The position numbers and the translations under genes are program-made. The notes below the pieces were generated by a model. That model saw nothing but the letters and a program-made list of their open reading frames with translations. It ran no database searches and was not told where the DNA came from. Of a stretch of DNA of 45,637 nucleotides, positions 1-10,600 are shown one piece after another (within the stretch, counting starts at the first letter, position 1; the number at the start of each line of letters is the position of its first letter). The DNA lies in assembly GCF_000190475.1 (NCBI RefSeq), contig NZ_AEWH01000057.1, positions 1 through 45,637 on the forward strand, in the 5' to 3' direction. The stretch is from Ornithinibacillus scapharcae TW25 (GTDB lineage: Bacteria > Bacillota > Bacilli > Bacillales > Amphibacillaceae).

Positions 1-2
1 GT

Positions 3-3000
3 ATTCAACATTTAGTTATGACGGGGATCAAGGAGAGGGTATATAAGTTTCTTAGATTAAAAGAGAAAGTAGAAACAGAAATGGAAAAAATAGAAACGAA
101 AAAAGTTATGGTTCCTCCAGGTAAAGGCAGACGACCAGAAATGGAAGATTGGACTATTGAGGAATGTGTGCTTTGGGAATTAAAGGATGGCGTTACACAA
201 ATTCTTAAAATGCCTTCAGAAAAGTTAGATGTAAAAGAAAACCTTGCCGAATTTGGGTTTGATTCGATAAGCCTTGGTGAATTTGCGAGTGTATTAAGCG
301 ATCGTTATGAAATTGATATAACACCCGATTTATTTTTCAGTTATCCAACTTTGGAAAGATTAAGTCATTACTTATTAGAACGCTATGCAAATGAAATGCA
401 AAAGCTTTATCAAGAAGGTGAGGAAGTTTCACTTGCGAAAGCGGAAGTTGCGGCAACAGTAGGTGAAGAATTAAAAAGAAAGGAAAGAAAAATTAGACGT
501 AATGATTGGAGTAGAACTTCTCCAATCACTAAAACAGAGCCTTTAGCAATCATTGGGATGAGTGGAAGGTTCCCAGAGGCGCGCAGTGTAGAAGAGTTAT
601 GGGATTTACTTTATAAAGGTAAAGAGGTTATAAAAGAAGCTCCATTAGAACGTGTCGAGTGGTCAAAGGAAGAGAGAAAAGGCAAAAAGTTTGGAGCTGT
701 GCCAGGTATGGCAGAATTTGATCCGTTATTTTTTGAGATATCTCCTCGCGAAGCAAGCTATATCGATCCAAGACAACGGTTATTGCTCCAGGAAACTTGG
801 AAGGCACTAGAGGATGCTGGCTACGGTCCAAAATCATTTAAAGGTGAGAAGGTAGGAATGTTTGTAGGTATAGAAGATGGAGAATACAGGACATTAGTTG
901 ATAGTGAAGCAAGGATTACCTCGAATCATAACGCTATCCTTGCTGCGAGACTTTCCTATTTCTTAGACCTGGATGGTCCGAATATGGCAATTAATACAGC
1001 TTGTTCTTCTAGTCTTGTAGCGGTACACCAAGCATGTCAGAGTCTGTGGAACGGTGAGTGCGATACTGCCATTGTTGCAGGTGCTAATTTGATGATTACT
1101 CCAGAGAGTTACAATAGTATGCAGAAAGCAGGAATGCTATCAGAAGATGGAAAGTGTTACGCTTTTGACAAAAGGGCAAATGGGATGGTACCTGGTGAGG
1201 CTGTTGGCGTTGTTGTTTTAAAGAGGCAATCCAAGGCAGAGGCGGATCGCAATCCTATCTACGCAACAATAATGGGAAGTGGCATTAACTATGATGGGAA
1301 GACAAACGGCATTACTGCTCCTAGTGGAAACTCACAGAGCAAACTCATTAGGGAAGTGTATGAACGGTATAAAGTAAATCCACAAGACATGGAATATATC
1401 GTTACGCATGGAACAGGGACAAAGCTCGGGGATCCGGTGGAAATCAATGCATTAGCAGAGGCTTTTAAAAATTTTACAGAGGAAAGTCGTTACTGTGCAT
1501 TGACTTCGGTCAAGCCAAATATCGGACATACTCTAGCGGCTTCGGGAATAGTAAGCCTTATTAGTCTAGTCATGTCATTAAAGAAAGAAATGATTCCAGC
1601 GAGTATCAACTGTGATCAATTAAATGATTATATACAGTGGGAAGACAGTCCATTTTATGTAAACAGTGCAAATAGGGAATGGAAGGACAGAGAAGGAAAG
1701 AAACGACTGAGTGCTGTCAGTTCTTTTGGTATGAGTGGTACGAATGCCCATGTAGTGGTTCAAAGTTATGTTCCAGAACGAATAGAAACAAGGCATCTAA
1801 CTAATTCGAATGAAAAGCCATATTACTTACTAGCCTTATCTGCTAAGACTCCAGAATCACTGCAGAGGAAAATTGATGATTTGAGAGAAATGTTTGAACA
1901 AAATCAGCATATCTCACCATCTGAACTAGCAAATATTAGCTATACATTGATGGATGGAAGACATCATTTTCGATATCGTCTTGCTGTGGTCGTAAGAGAC
2001 GCTATGGAAGCCATTCGAGTACTAGAACAAGCAGATAGTACTGGTAATGTACCGAATATGTTCAAGGGAACATTAGATAGACATTTTACCCCACAAGCGG
2101 CAATGGTTAAGAATGTAGAGGAATTAATAGAGCGTTCTCAAGAAGCAGAAGGGAATCCTAAAACGTATAAAGAGAATCTCTATGCACTAGCTGAACTTTA
2201 TTGCATGGGATATGAGGTCTCTGGTGAAGAAATCCTAAATAGTTTGGAGCCATATAAGTTACGTCTACCTACGTACCCATTCATGCAGGAAGAATATTGG
2301 AGTACAAATGTAGATACAGGACAGGTAAGCACTGGAAAGGCTGAAGCAATTCATCCACTTCTGCACCGAAATACGTCAAATTTCTATGAGCAAAAATACT
2401 GTTCAGTATTTTCAGGAGAAGAGTTCTTCATGAAGGATCATGTGATTAATGGAAATATGACATTTCCGGGGGTTGCTTATTTAGAAATGGTGAGAGCAGC
2501 TATCCATGATGCAATGGGAAATGAGGACAAGAATCTTGTTGGACTAAGACTGAAGAACATAGCTTGGATTCAACCCATTACAATTGTTGATAATCCTACT
2601 GAGGTTAGTATAGGACTAAATCCGGAAAAATATAATGAAATTGGTTACAAGGTGTATACGGAAGATGGCGAAGAAGGAATAACGGTTCATAACCAAGGTA
2701 GTGCGGTATGGATAGAAAAAACAGGGGATCTTGTCCTAGATTTGCAAACTATCAAAGAATCATGTAACGAATTAGTAGGTTCACAGCAATGCTATGACAC
2801 GTTAAGTAGAATGCATATGGTATATGGACCGAGTTTCCAAGCAGTTAAAGAAATTAGGGTGGGAACGGACTTAATCATTGCTCAGATTAGCATACCTGAA
2901 ATTGTAAGAGATACGATGGAACAGTTTTTGTTACATCCTAGTATGTTAGATGGGGCATTGCAAGCCTCCATAGGGTTTGCACTTCATGCAATTGAAACGA

Positions 3001-4754
3001 AGCCAAGCGTACCATTTGCAATTGACGAGATGGAGGTATATGGACACTGTGAAAGTAATATGTGGTCAGTGATTAAGAAAGTTAACAGTGCAGATAGTAG
3101 AGTTGTAAAATATGACATTGATCTTTGTGATGATAAGGGTCATGTATGTGTACGTATAAAAGGTTATACATCTCGTGTATTAGAAGGAAGCATAAAAGAA
3201 GATAGCGTAACGGAAACGAGAATAATGCAAGTGGATTGGAAAGAAAAACAGATAATAGAAAGAGAAGCCCCTAGATACCAACAACATATTGTTATCTATT
3301 GTGATTTCGAGAACGTTCCGAGTGACTTACATTTCAAGGGAAAAGGACTTCATTCTGTACAGAGTATAGCCTTAACCAGTAGAGAAAGTAACATCGACCT
3401 ACGATATCAAACTTATGCTGTCAAAATCTTTGAGGTTATGAAAGAGGTGCTTTCTAATCCATCAAGTGATCGTTTGTTGCTTCAAGTAATCATACCAAAA
3501 AACAATCACTCTGAAATATATAGAGGATTTGTAGGTATGTTAAAAACTGCGTATCAAGAGAATCCAAAAATCACTACTAAGCTGATAGAGATAGATTCCA
3601 TGGAGAGCAATATGAAAACCCTATCTATTATAAAGGCGGAAATGAATAACCCAGAAGATATACACATCAGATACCAAGATGGAAAAAGACTTGTTCCGGA
3701 ATGGAAACAGGCGGAATTACAAGAAGTGACTACCGTACCATGGAGAGAACAGGGAGTATACCTTATAACTGGCGGTGCTGGGAAACTGGGGATGATATTT
3801 GCTAGGGAGATAGCGGAACAGTTAAATAAAGGCACGATTATATTAACTGGACGCTCACCAGAGGATATTGGAATGAAAAAGAAAATGAATGAGATTCAAG
3901 AAATGGGAGTTACATGTAACTATCATCAAGTAGATATAACGAACAAGATTCAAGTCAAGGATCTCATTCAAAGAATTACAGAAGAGTACGGTACTTTAAA
4001 TGGCATTATTCATGGGGCAGGAATTATGAAAGATAACTACATTATGAAAAAGTCTACTGAGGAATTTACGGAAGTCCTTGCTCCCAAAGTAACAGGAACG
4101 GTAAATCTTGATGAAGCGTCGATGGACCTCCATATGGATTTCTTTATCTTATTCTCTTCTATTTCTGGAAGTATGGGGAACCCAGGACAGTCTGATTATG
4201 CGGCCGCAAATGATTTTATGAATCATTATGCTAATTATCGAAATGCGTTAGTTATGAATGGGTTTAGAAACGGAAAGACATTGTCCATTAATTGGCCATT
4301 ATGGCAAGAGGGCGGAATGAGTATTGCCGCTAAGTCGCAGGAAATAATGGAGAAAAACAGTGGATTAATTGCGATGCCAACAGAAAAAGGTATTCAGGCT
4401 TTTTATGGTTCATGGCAGATAGCTACAAGTCAGGTAATGTGTCTCTACGGTAATGTGAATAAGTATCTAAATCTAGTCCAAAAACCTAATAATCACATCG
4501 TCCAATCAACGAAAATACAAGAAAACCAAGTCGGGATTTCAGATACAGACCAAGGAATGATGAAGGAAAAGACTGCACTCTATCTAAAGAAACTATTATC
4601 AGGGACACTCAATTTGTCGGTTAATCAATTAGAAACCGACGCACCTATGGAAGAGTATGGAATTGATTCTATGATGACCATTGAACTAACCAATGAATTA
4701 GAAAAAAATTCGGATCACTTTCCAAAACGTTATTTTTTGAATATCAGACTATAG
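3..4754 (+). CDS. Trans-AT PKS gene A, fragment 1 (5'-partial): KR end-ACP-KS-DH-KR-ACP
   Basis: Modular polyketide synthase. The frame is open to the left edge, and the first residues (IQHLVMTG) repeat the post-KR sequence of gene B near 9541-9570, so the gene begins outside the window and the ATG at 18 is probably internal. Residues are counted from that ATG. Order seen: ACP (GFDS, Ser83); KS (about 175-590, Cys329, His464, His504); KS linker; DH (about 779-1060, HxxxGxxxxP from His808 and DxxxQ from Asp978, both intact); KR (GGAGKLG from 1252, Tyr1394); ACP (GIDS, Ser1551). There is no AT domain, which is the mark of a trans-AT system. A KS-DH-KR-ACP module should extend the chain and leave an enoyl unit. 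The frame stops inside the last ACP because one A is missing at 4724-4727; the rest of the protein is at 4760-7672. Confidence 0.95.
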   Translation: MQHLVMTGIKERVYKFLRLKEKVETEMEKIETKKVMVPPGKGRRPEMEDWTIEECVLWELKDGVTQILKMPSEKLDVKENLAEFGFDSISLGEFASVLSDRYEIDITPDLFFSYPTLERLSHYLLERYANEMQKLYQEGEEVSLAKAEVAATVGEELKRKERKIRRNDWSRTSPITKTEPLAIIGMSGRFPEARSVEELWDLLYKGKEVIKEAPLERVEWSKEERKGKKFGAVPGMAEFDPLFFEISPREASYIDPRQRLLLQETWKALEDAGYGPKSFKGEKVGMFVGIEDGEYRTLVDSEARITSNHNAILAARLSYFLDLDGPNMAINTACSSSLVAVHQACQSLWNGECDTAIVAGANLMITPESYNSMQKAGMLSEDGKCYAFDKRANGMVPGEAVGVVVLKRQSKAEADRNPIYATIMGSGINYDGKTNGITAPSGNSQSKLIREVYERYKVNPQDMEYIVTHGTGTKLGDPVEINALAEAFKNFTEESRYCALTSVKPNIGHTLAASGIVSLISLVMSLKKEMIPASINCDQLNDYIQWEDSPFYVNSANREWKDREGKKRLSAVSSFGMSGTNAHVVVQSYVPERIETRHLTNSNEKPYYLLALSAKTPESLQRKIDDLREMFEQNQHISPSELANISYTLMDGRHHFRYRLAVVVRDAMEAIRVLEQADSTGNVPNMFKGTLDRHFTPQAAMVKNVEELIERSQEAEGNPKTYKENLYALAELYCMGYEVSGEEILNSLEPYKLRLPTYPFMQEEYWSTNVDTGQVSTGKAEAIHPLLHRNTSNFYEQKYCSVFSGEEFFMKDHVINGNMTFPGVAYLEMVRAAIHDAMGNEDKNLVGLRLKNIAWIQPITIVDNPTEVSIGLNPEKYNEIGYKVYTEDGEEGITVHNQGSAVWIEKTGDLVLDLQTIKESCNELVGSQQCYDTLSRMHMVYGPSFQAVKEIRVGTDLIIAQISIPEIVRDTMEQFLLHPSMLDGALQASIGFALHAIETKPSVPFAIDEMEVYGHCESNMWSVIKKVNSADSRVVKYDIDLCDDKGHVCVRIKGYTSRVLEGSIKEDSVTETRIMQVDWKEKQIIEREAPRYQQHIVIYCDFENVPSDLHFKGKGLHSVQSIALTSRESNIDLRYQTYAVKIFEVMKEVLSNPSSDRLLLQVIIPKNNHSEIYRGFVGMLKTAYQENPKITTKLIEIDSMESNMKTLSIIKAEMNNPEDIHIRYQDGKRLVPEWKQAELQEVTTVPWREQGVYLITGGAGKLGMIFAREIAEQLNKGTIILTGRSPEDIGMKKKMNEIQEMGVTCNYHQVDITNKIQVKDLIQRITEEYGTLNGIIHGAGIMKDNYIMKKSTEEFTEVLAPKVTGTVNLDEASMDLHMDFFILFSSISGSMGNPGQSDYAAANDFMNHYANYRNALVMNGFRNGKTLSINWPLWQEGGMSIAAKSQEIMEKNSGLIAMPTEKGIQAFYGSWQIATSQVMCLYGNVNKYLNLVQKPNNHIVQSTKIQENQVGISDTDQGMMKEKTALYLKKLLSGTLNLSVNQLETDAPMEEYGIDSMMTIELTNELEKNSDHFPKRYFLNIRL
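4724..4727 (+). other. Frame break 1 in gene A (one A missing in an A-run)
   Basis: The upstream frame reads FPKRYFLNIRL then stop. Adding one A to this A4 run gives FPKTLFFEYQTIGELSEYF, the usual end of an ACP here (compare LPKTLFFEYQSLLELTDYF near 22740-22795). The reading then runs directly into the 4760-7672 frame. The zero-frame context is CCA AAA CGT, not a classic slippery heptamer, so a sequencing or assembly indel or a real mutation is the simplest explanation. Confidence 0.9.
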
Positions 4755-4759
4755 GAGAG

Positions 4760-7672
4760 TTGAGTGAGTACTTTATGAAGTCATATCGAAACGAGTTGCA
4801 GGAATTATTGGGAATAGGACTATCTGATACGAAATCAACGGAATCTGTACAGATAAAAGAAAGAAAGGATAAACCAGAAGTTGTAGAACGTTCAAGACCA
4901 GTAAGATTGTTGACCAAAAAGACTTTCAACTTGGAGGATAGGAATGTTGACGAGGATATTGCCATTATTGGGGTATCTGGAAAATATCCTCAAGCAAAAG
5001 ATGTAGCAGAATATTGGGCTAATTTACGAAGTGGTAAGGACTGTATAAATGAAATTCCGAAAGATCGTTGGGACTATACTCCGTATTATGATGAAGATAA
5101 AAGTAAGAAAGGAAAAGTCTATAGCAAATGGGGAGGATTCATAGACGGGATGAAGCAGTTTGATCCATTATTCTTTAATATTTCTCCTAAAGAGGCTGAA
5201 TTAATGGATCCTCAAGAAAGACTCTTTCTTACAAGTGTTTACGAGTTATTGGAAGACGCGGGATATACTCCAGAGGAATTGAGAAAAAATAGTAGCATTC
5301 TAGGAAATGTCGGTGTTTATGTAGGCGTCATGTATAGCGAGTATCAATTATACGGTGCTGAGCAGCAAAGCAAGGGCAGACCATTGGCGTTATCAAGTAG
5401 TGCATCATCCATCGCTAACCGTATTTCTTATTATTTCAACCTCCATGGACCGAGTATAGCGTTAGATACAATGTGTTCCTCTTCATTAACAGCAATCCAT
5501 CTTGCATGTGAAAGCATAAAAAATGGAGGATGTAATGTAGCGATAGCAGGAGGAGTAAATCTGTCTCTCCATCCAAATAAGTATTTCCTACTTTCCCAAG
5601 GTAAATTTGTATCTTCTAATGGTAGATGTGAAAGCTTTGGTGAAGGAGGGGATGGTTATGTACCAGGAGAAGGTGTGGGATCTGTCATGCTTAAAAAGCT
5701 ATCACAAGCGATAGCGGATGGGGACCAAATATATGGTGTTATTAAAGGCACTGACGTAAATCATGGTGGTAAAACCAACGGATATACAGTACCTAATCCA
5801 ACTTCACAGAGTGAAGTGATTGGAAGAGTACTAGAAAAAACGGGTATTAACCCTAGAACAATAAGTTATGTAGAGGCACATGGTACAGGAACATCACTAG
5901 GTGATCCTATTGAGATTACTGGGTTAACACAAGCATTTAGAAAGTATACGGATGATAGACAATTTTGTGCAATTGGATCGGCCAAGTCGAATATTGGACA
6001 TTGTGAAAGTGCGGCTGGAATTGCTGGGCTTACAAAAGTTCTGATGCAGATGAAGCACGGAGAAATTGCACCTTCATTACATTCGCAAACCTTGAACCCG
6101 TATATAGACTTTGAGAGTACACCATTTGAAGTACCACAAGAAGTAAGGGAATGGAAGAGACCAATACTTGAGATAGATGGTGTAAGCAAGGAATATCCAA
6201 GGAGGGCAGGCTTATCTTCATTTGGTGCAGGTGGGGCCAATGCCCATGTGATTATAGAAGAATACCAACCTTTCGAAGAGACGGAAGTAGTGTGGTCCAA
6301 TAACCAAACCCCTTACATGATTATTTTATCTGCTAAAAATAATGAACAGCTAAAAGAGAAAGCTAGAAGCTTAAAGGACGCTATTCGTTCAAATAAATAC
6401 ACGGAGAGAGACCTTCCATCCATTGCCTATACACTCCAAATTGGGAGAGAGGCTATGGACTATAGACTAGGGATGGTAGTTCCCAATTTAGACCAACTAG
6501 TAGACAATTTGGAAGTATTTCTGAAAGGTGATACAGATATAGATGATTTTTATGTCGGGACTACAAAAGGCAGTAATGAAGGAATATCCATATTGGCCAA
6601 TGACGAGGATATGACACAAATCATTGATCTATGGGTCAATAAAGGAAAGTACGCCAAATTACTACAGTTCTGGGTAAGGGGATTTCATGTTGATTGGGAG
6701 ATTTTATATCAAAATGATAAGCCAGCTAGAATAAGTCTTCCTACTTATCCTTTTGCAAAGGAAGAATACTGGATTCCGAACCATGAAGAGACACGTTCAT
6801 CATCTAATCATAAAAATGGAACGGTACACCCATTAGTCCATGCGAATACGTCCGATATTCTAGGGCAAAGGTTTAGTTCGCAGTTTACTGGAAGTGAAAC
6901 CTTCTTTAAGCCGGGTATAGAGGAGAAGGAACACATTCTTATGAATGAAGCTCATATAGAGATGGCTCGTATTGCATCCACTCTATACATTCATAACGAA
7001 CATTCTAATCTTGTGTTAAAGGATGTTTGTTGGAATGACCCTGTCACAATAGATGAACTTTCCAAGAAAATTAATATTGTCTTGTATGAACAAGACAATG
7101 AAGAAATAGAATGGGAGATTTATAGTGAGAAGGATATGGATGGAGAAGAGTATATTGTTTGTAGCGAAGGAACCGTTATGACTCGGGAATCCGCTGAATC
7201 TGAGAAAATGGAATGGAATGTTATCAAAGAGCAATATCCAATAAGTCTTTATGCGCAAGTAGTCGAGGAAATTAATAGTAACTTAGAAGTTAATAGTCTT
7301 ATTGATAATATGTGGACTACCGAAAAACGTGATGCAGGAGGCTCGTTACAACTATTAATTAGGCTCAACCATTCTATTCCAACATTAGACGAAGGGTATC
7401 AACATCCCGTAGTAATCGATCCATCATTGTTAAAGTCATGTATACAAGCTATTCAAGTATATCGTGGCAAAGAGTGGCATGATGCAAAACTTCTATCCAT
7501 GAGCGAGGCAGAATTTATTGCCGATTCAGAAGTTCCAAGATGGGGAGTTATACATGTCCAACAAAAAGGACACGATGAACCAAATATGTTGGAAGTAGAT
7601 GTGACCTTTTATGATGATTTAGGTAATACAGTAAGTGTTCTAAAAGGATTGAGATATGGAAATACAAACTAG
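4760..7672 (+). CDS. Trans-AT PKS gene A, fragment 2: (ACP end)-KS-degenerate DH
   Basis: This is the C-terminal part of gene A; its frame is coding from about 4730, and the ATG at 4760 is probably not a real start. The KS (from about residue 65) has the full triad: Cys239 in TMCSSS, His374 in HGTGT and His414 in NIGH. After the KS linker comes a DH-like double hotdog (from about 690, HPLVHANTS). Where other DHs here have HxxxGxxxxP, this one reads GIEEKEHILMNEAHIEMA, and the second motif reads IDPSLLKSCIQ, so the catalytic His is absent and the domain is unlikely to dehydrate. The protein ends after this DH* with no carrier; the next gene opens with an ACP, so the module is split between two proteins. 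Gene B starts 24 bases downstream behind an AAAGGAG site, consistent with one operon. Confidence 0.93.
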   Translation: MSEYFMKSYRNELQELLGIGLSDTKSTESVQIKERKDKPEVVERSRPVRLLTKKTFNLEDRNVDEDIAIIGVSGKYPQAKDVAEYWANLRSGKDCINEIPKDRWDYTPYYDEDKSKKGKVYSKWGGFIDGMKQFDPLFFNISPKEAELMDPQERLFLTSVYELLEDAGYTPEELRKNSSILGNVGVYVGVMYSEYQLYGAEQQSKGRPLALSSSASSIANRISYYFNLHGPSIALDTMCSSSLTAIHLACESIKNGGCNVAIAGGVNLSLHPNKYFLLSQGKFVSSNGRCESFGEGGDGYVPGEGVGSVMLKKLSQAIADGDQIYGVIKGTDVNHGGKTNGYTVPNPTSQSEVIGRVLEKTGINPRTISYVEAHGTGTSLGDPIEITGLTQAFRKYTDDRQFCAIGSAKSNIGHCESAAGIAGLTKVLMQMKHGEIAPSLHSQTLNPYIDFESTPFEVPQEVREWKRPILEIDGVSKEYPRRAGLSSFGAGGANAHVIIEEYQPFEETEVVWSNNQTPYMIILSAKNNEQLKEKARSLKDAIRSNKYTERDLPSIAYTLQIGREAMDYRLGMVVPNLDQLVDNLEVFLKGDTDIDDFYVGTTKGSNEGISILANDEDMTQIIDLWVNKGKYAKLLQFWVRGFHVDWEILYQNDKPARISLPTYPFAKEEYWIPNHEETRSSSNHKNGTVHPLVHANTSDILGQRFSSQFTGSETFFKPGIEEKEHILMNEAHIEMARIASTLYIHNEHSNLVLKDVCWNDPVTIDELSKKINIVLYEQDNEEIEWEIYSEKDMDGEEYIVCSEGTVMTRESAESEKMEWNVIKEQYPISLYAQVVEEINSNLEVNSLIDNMWTTEKRDAGGSLQLLIRLNHSIPTLDEGYQHPVVIDPSLLKSCIQAIQVYRGKEWHDAKLLSMSEAEFIADSEVPRWGVIHVQQKGHDEPNMLEVDVTFYDDLGNTVSVLKGLRYGNTN

Positions 7673-7696
7673 GGCGAAAGGAGTTGAGCCATACTA

Positions 7697-10600
7697 ATGA
7701 CTAATGAACCAATGATAAATTTCAAATCAAAAGCTAACAGAATAGTTCAGGATAAAACCTCCAATTTTCAAGCTCCTAGTAAGGGTAGGAAGCCTGAAAT
7801 GAATGGTTGGACGATAAAGCAATGTGTACTTTGGGAAATAAACGACTTAATTAGTCAAGCGCTTGGGATTCCTAAGGACAAGTTTTACTCAGATGAAAAT
7901 CTAGCAGACTTTGGATTTGACTCTATATCCTTAGTTCATTTTTCCACTAGTTTGAGTGATAAATATAACATAGATATTACACCAGATGCGTTCTTCGGAT
8001 ATCCAACGGTTGATCGGTTATGTGAATATTTATTAAATCAATATGGGGAAGAAATGGCAGCATATTATCATGAGGAAATTAAAGAAATCGATGTAGGGAT
8101 TCAGAATCATTCCAGTTCGACAAATTCGAGTTCGAGGACTAATCCATCTGAAGGGCAGAATAATTTTGGGAATAGGCGAAGTAATAGCAATTTATTTCGT
8201 GAGAATAATAAGGATTCCGTTCTGACCTTCGAAGAAACTTGGCAGGAAGCGGCGCTAACAATAATAGAGAAAGATTTTCGGAGTGTTGTTGTTTTTATAA
8301 CAGGTGAAGAACGACGTCTTGCAATGGAAAAAAAGATAAAACAACTATCGCCAAAAACAGAAGTACACTTCGTTGGGGATGGCGAAATCTATCGAAAAGA
8401 ATCAGCCAACCGTTACACCGTTGATTATCGAGATAAAAGCGGTTATGTAGCGAGTCTGAAGGAAATTAGCGCATCGGCGGGAAGGGTAGACGCTATTCTC
8501 TATTTGTGGCCGGTAGAGAATCGAAAATACATCACAGATCCTACCGGAATCCTTTATATGCTTCAGGGAATGGCAGAGGCTAAGATAAAGAGTGATAGAG
8601 TCTTAATTGCTGGTGAATATAATGACGAACTTGAACGCTGTCATTTAGAATCCTGGATAGGAATTGAACGTTCCACTGGCTTAATAATACCAGGAACAAA
8701 GGTGAATATAATAATTGCCAAACGTGAAGAGAGAGAATTTGTCGATTGGGCAGAACGTATGTGGAAGGAATTACAGGCAGCAAAAGCAGAAAGTGTATGG
8801 TACGAAGGTATTCATCGAAAGGTAAGTAGAATTCTCCCTACACATATGAAAGATAATCATAGAAATGTCCCCCTCAAAAAAGGGGGGGTCTACCTTCTAA
8901 CTGGTGGAGTTGGTGGGCTTGGTATGATTTTTTCTCGTTGGCTAGCTCAAAAATATCAGGCGAAATTAATTCTTGTTAATCGCAGCAGTAAGGAGTCGAA
9001 GAAAGAGAAGCTTCAGGAATTAATAGACATTGGAGCGGAAGTCGTATATTACAGTGCGGATGTATCGAATACGGAACAGTTAAAACAAGCAATAAAGGCA
9101 GGGAAAGAACGCTTCGGAAAATTAGATGGTGTCATACATGCTGCTGGAATTGAAGGGCAAGGAAGTATTTTACAAAAAACTGTCAAAGAATATCTTCGTT
9201 GTTTAGGACCTAAGATACAAGGGACGCTTGCTCTTGAACAAGCATTACAAGGTGAAAAAATAGATTTTATCTGTTATTTCTCTTCCAGTTCAGCAATCAT
9301 AGGAGATTTTGGAAATTGTGATTATGCTGTAGGTAACAGATTTCTCATGAGTTATGGGGGACATCGTCATCAGGCAGGATATCCTGGAAAGACTGTTGTC
9401 ATTAACTGGCCACTTTGGAAGAGTGAAGGGATGGGGTTTGCTGATGAAGAAGGAAGCAAGATGTACCTGAAATCCAGCGGACAACGATTCCTAGAATCTG
9501 AAGAAGGCACCGAAATCTTTGAAAAATTGCTCCAACAAACGAATATCCAACATCTAGTTATGACTGGAAACAAGGAGCGAATCAATAAGTTCCTCGGAAT
9601 CGAAGAAGAGACTAAGAGAGAAGTTAAACAAGAGATAAAGAAACATAACGTGATGGTTCAATCCGGAAAAGGAAGACGACCAGAAATGAAGGATTGGTCG
9701 ATTGAGCAATGTGTGCTTTGGGAGTTAAAGGATGCAGTTAGACAAATTCTTAAGATACCAATAGAAAAGTTAGAAATAGAGGAAAACCTAGCAGATTTTG
9801 GGTTCGATTCCATTAGTCTTATTGATTTTGGTGATAGCATAAGTAAGCGATATAAATTGGATATAACGCCAGATGTGTTCTTTGGATATCCGACATTGAA
9901 AAGATTAAGTGGATATTTATTAGATAAATATGCTGCGGAAATGGAAGAATTTTATTCAGAAACAAAAGAAGAGATTCCGGATACATCCAATAAAGTCCTG
10001 AATCCAACACACAACCTGGATAGAAAGAATAAAAGAAATTCTAGACGAAAAAGGATAGGAAAGAATCCAAGAATAAAAGAAGAGATTGACTCTATTGCAA
10101 TCATCGGAATGAGTGGGAGGTTTCCTGAGGCAAGAAGTATAGACGAGCTTTGGTCCATACTCATTGAAGGAAGAGAAGCAATCCATGAGGCCCCAGCGGA
10201 GCGTACTGAATGGAATGAGGGGGATGGAAGAGGAAAGAAGTTTGGTGTCGTACCGGGTGTCTCTGAATTTGAACCGTCCTTCTTTGAAATCTCACCTCGT
10301 GAAGCCATCAGTATGGATCCTAGACAGAGATTATTGCTCCAAGAAACATGGAGGGCATTAGAGGATGCGGGCTATGGTGCTAAATCATTTGATGATGAAA
10401 AGATTGGTATGTTTGTAGGAATAGAAGAAGGAGACTACACAGCATTAGTTCAGGACGATGCAAGTATTACATCAAACCATAATGCAATTCTTGCCGCACG
10501 ACTTTCCTACTTTCTAAACTTAGATGGTCCAAATATGGCCATTAATACAGCGTGTTCCTCTAGCCTAGTAGCTTTACATCAAGCATGTCAAAGCCTTCGG

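Noticed and set aside
4702-4708. A7 run as a further frame break
   Set aside because: The reading frame is correct on both sides (LEKNSDHFP); the break lies 16 bases later.
5866-6300. Minus-strand open frame of 144 codons and other minus-strand frames across the PKS genes
   Set aside because: They lie opposite conserved KS and DH sequence, lack ribosome binding sites and resemble no family; they are shadows of the coding strand.
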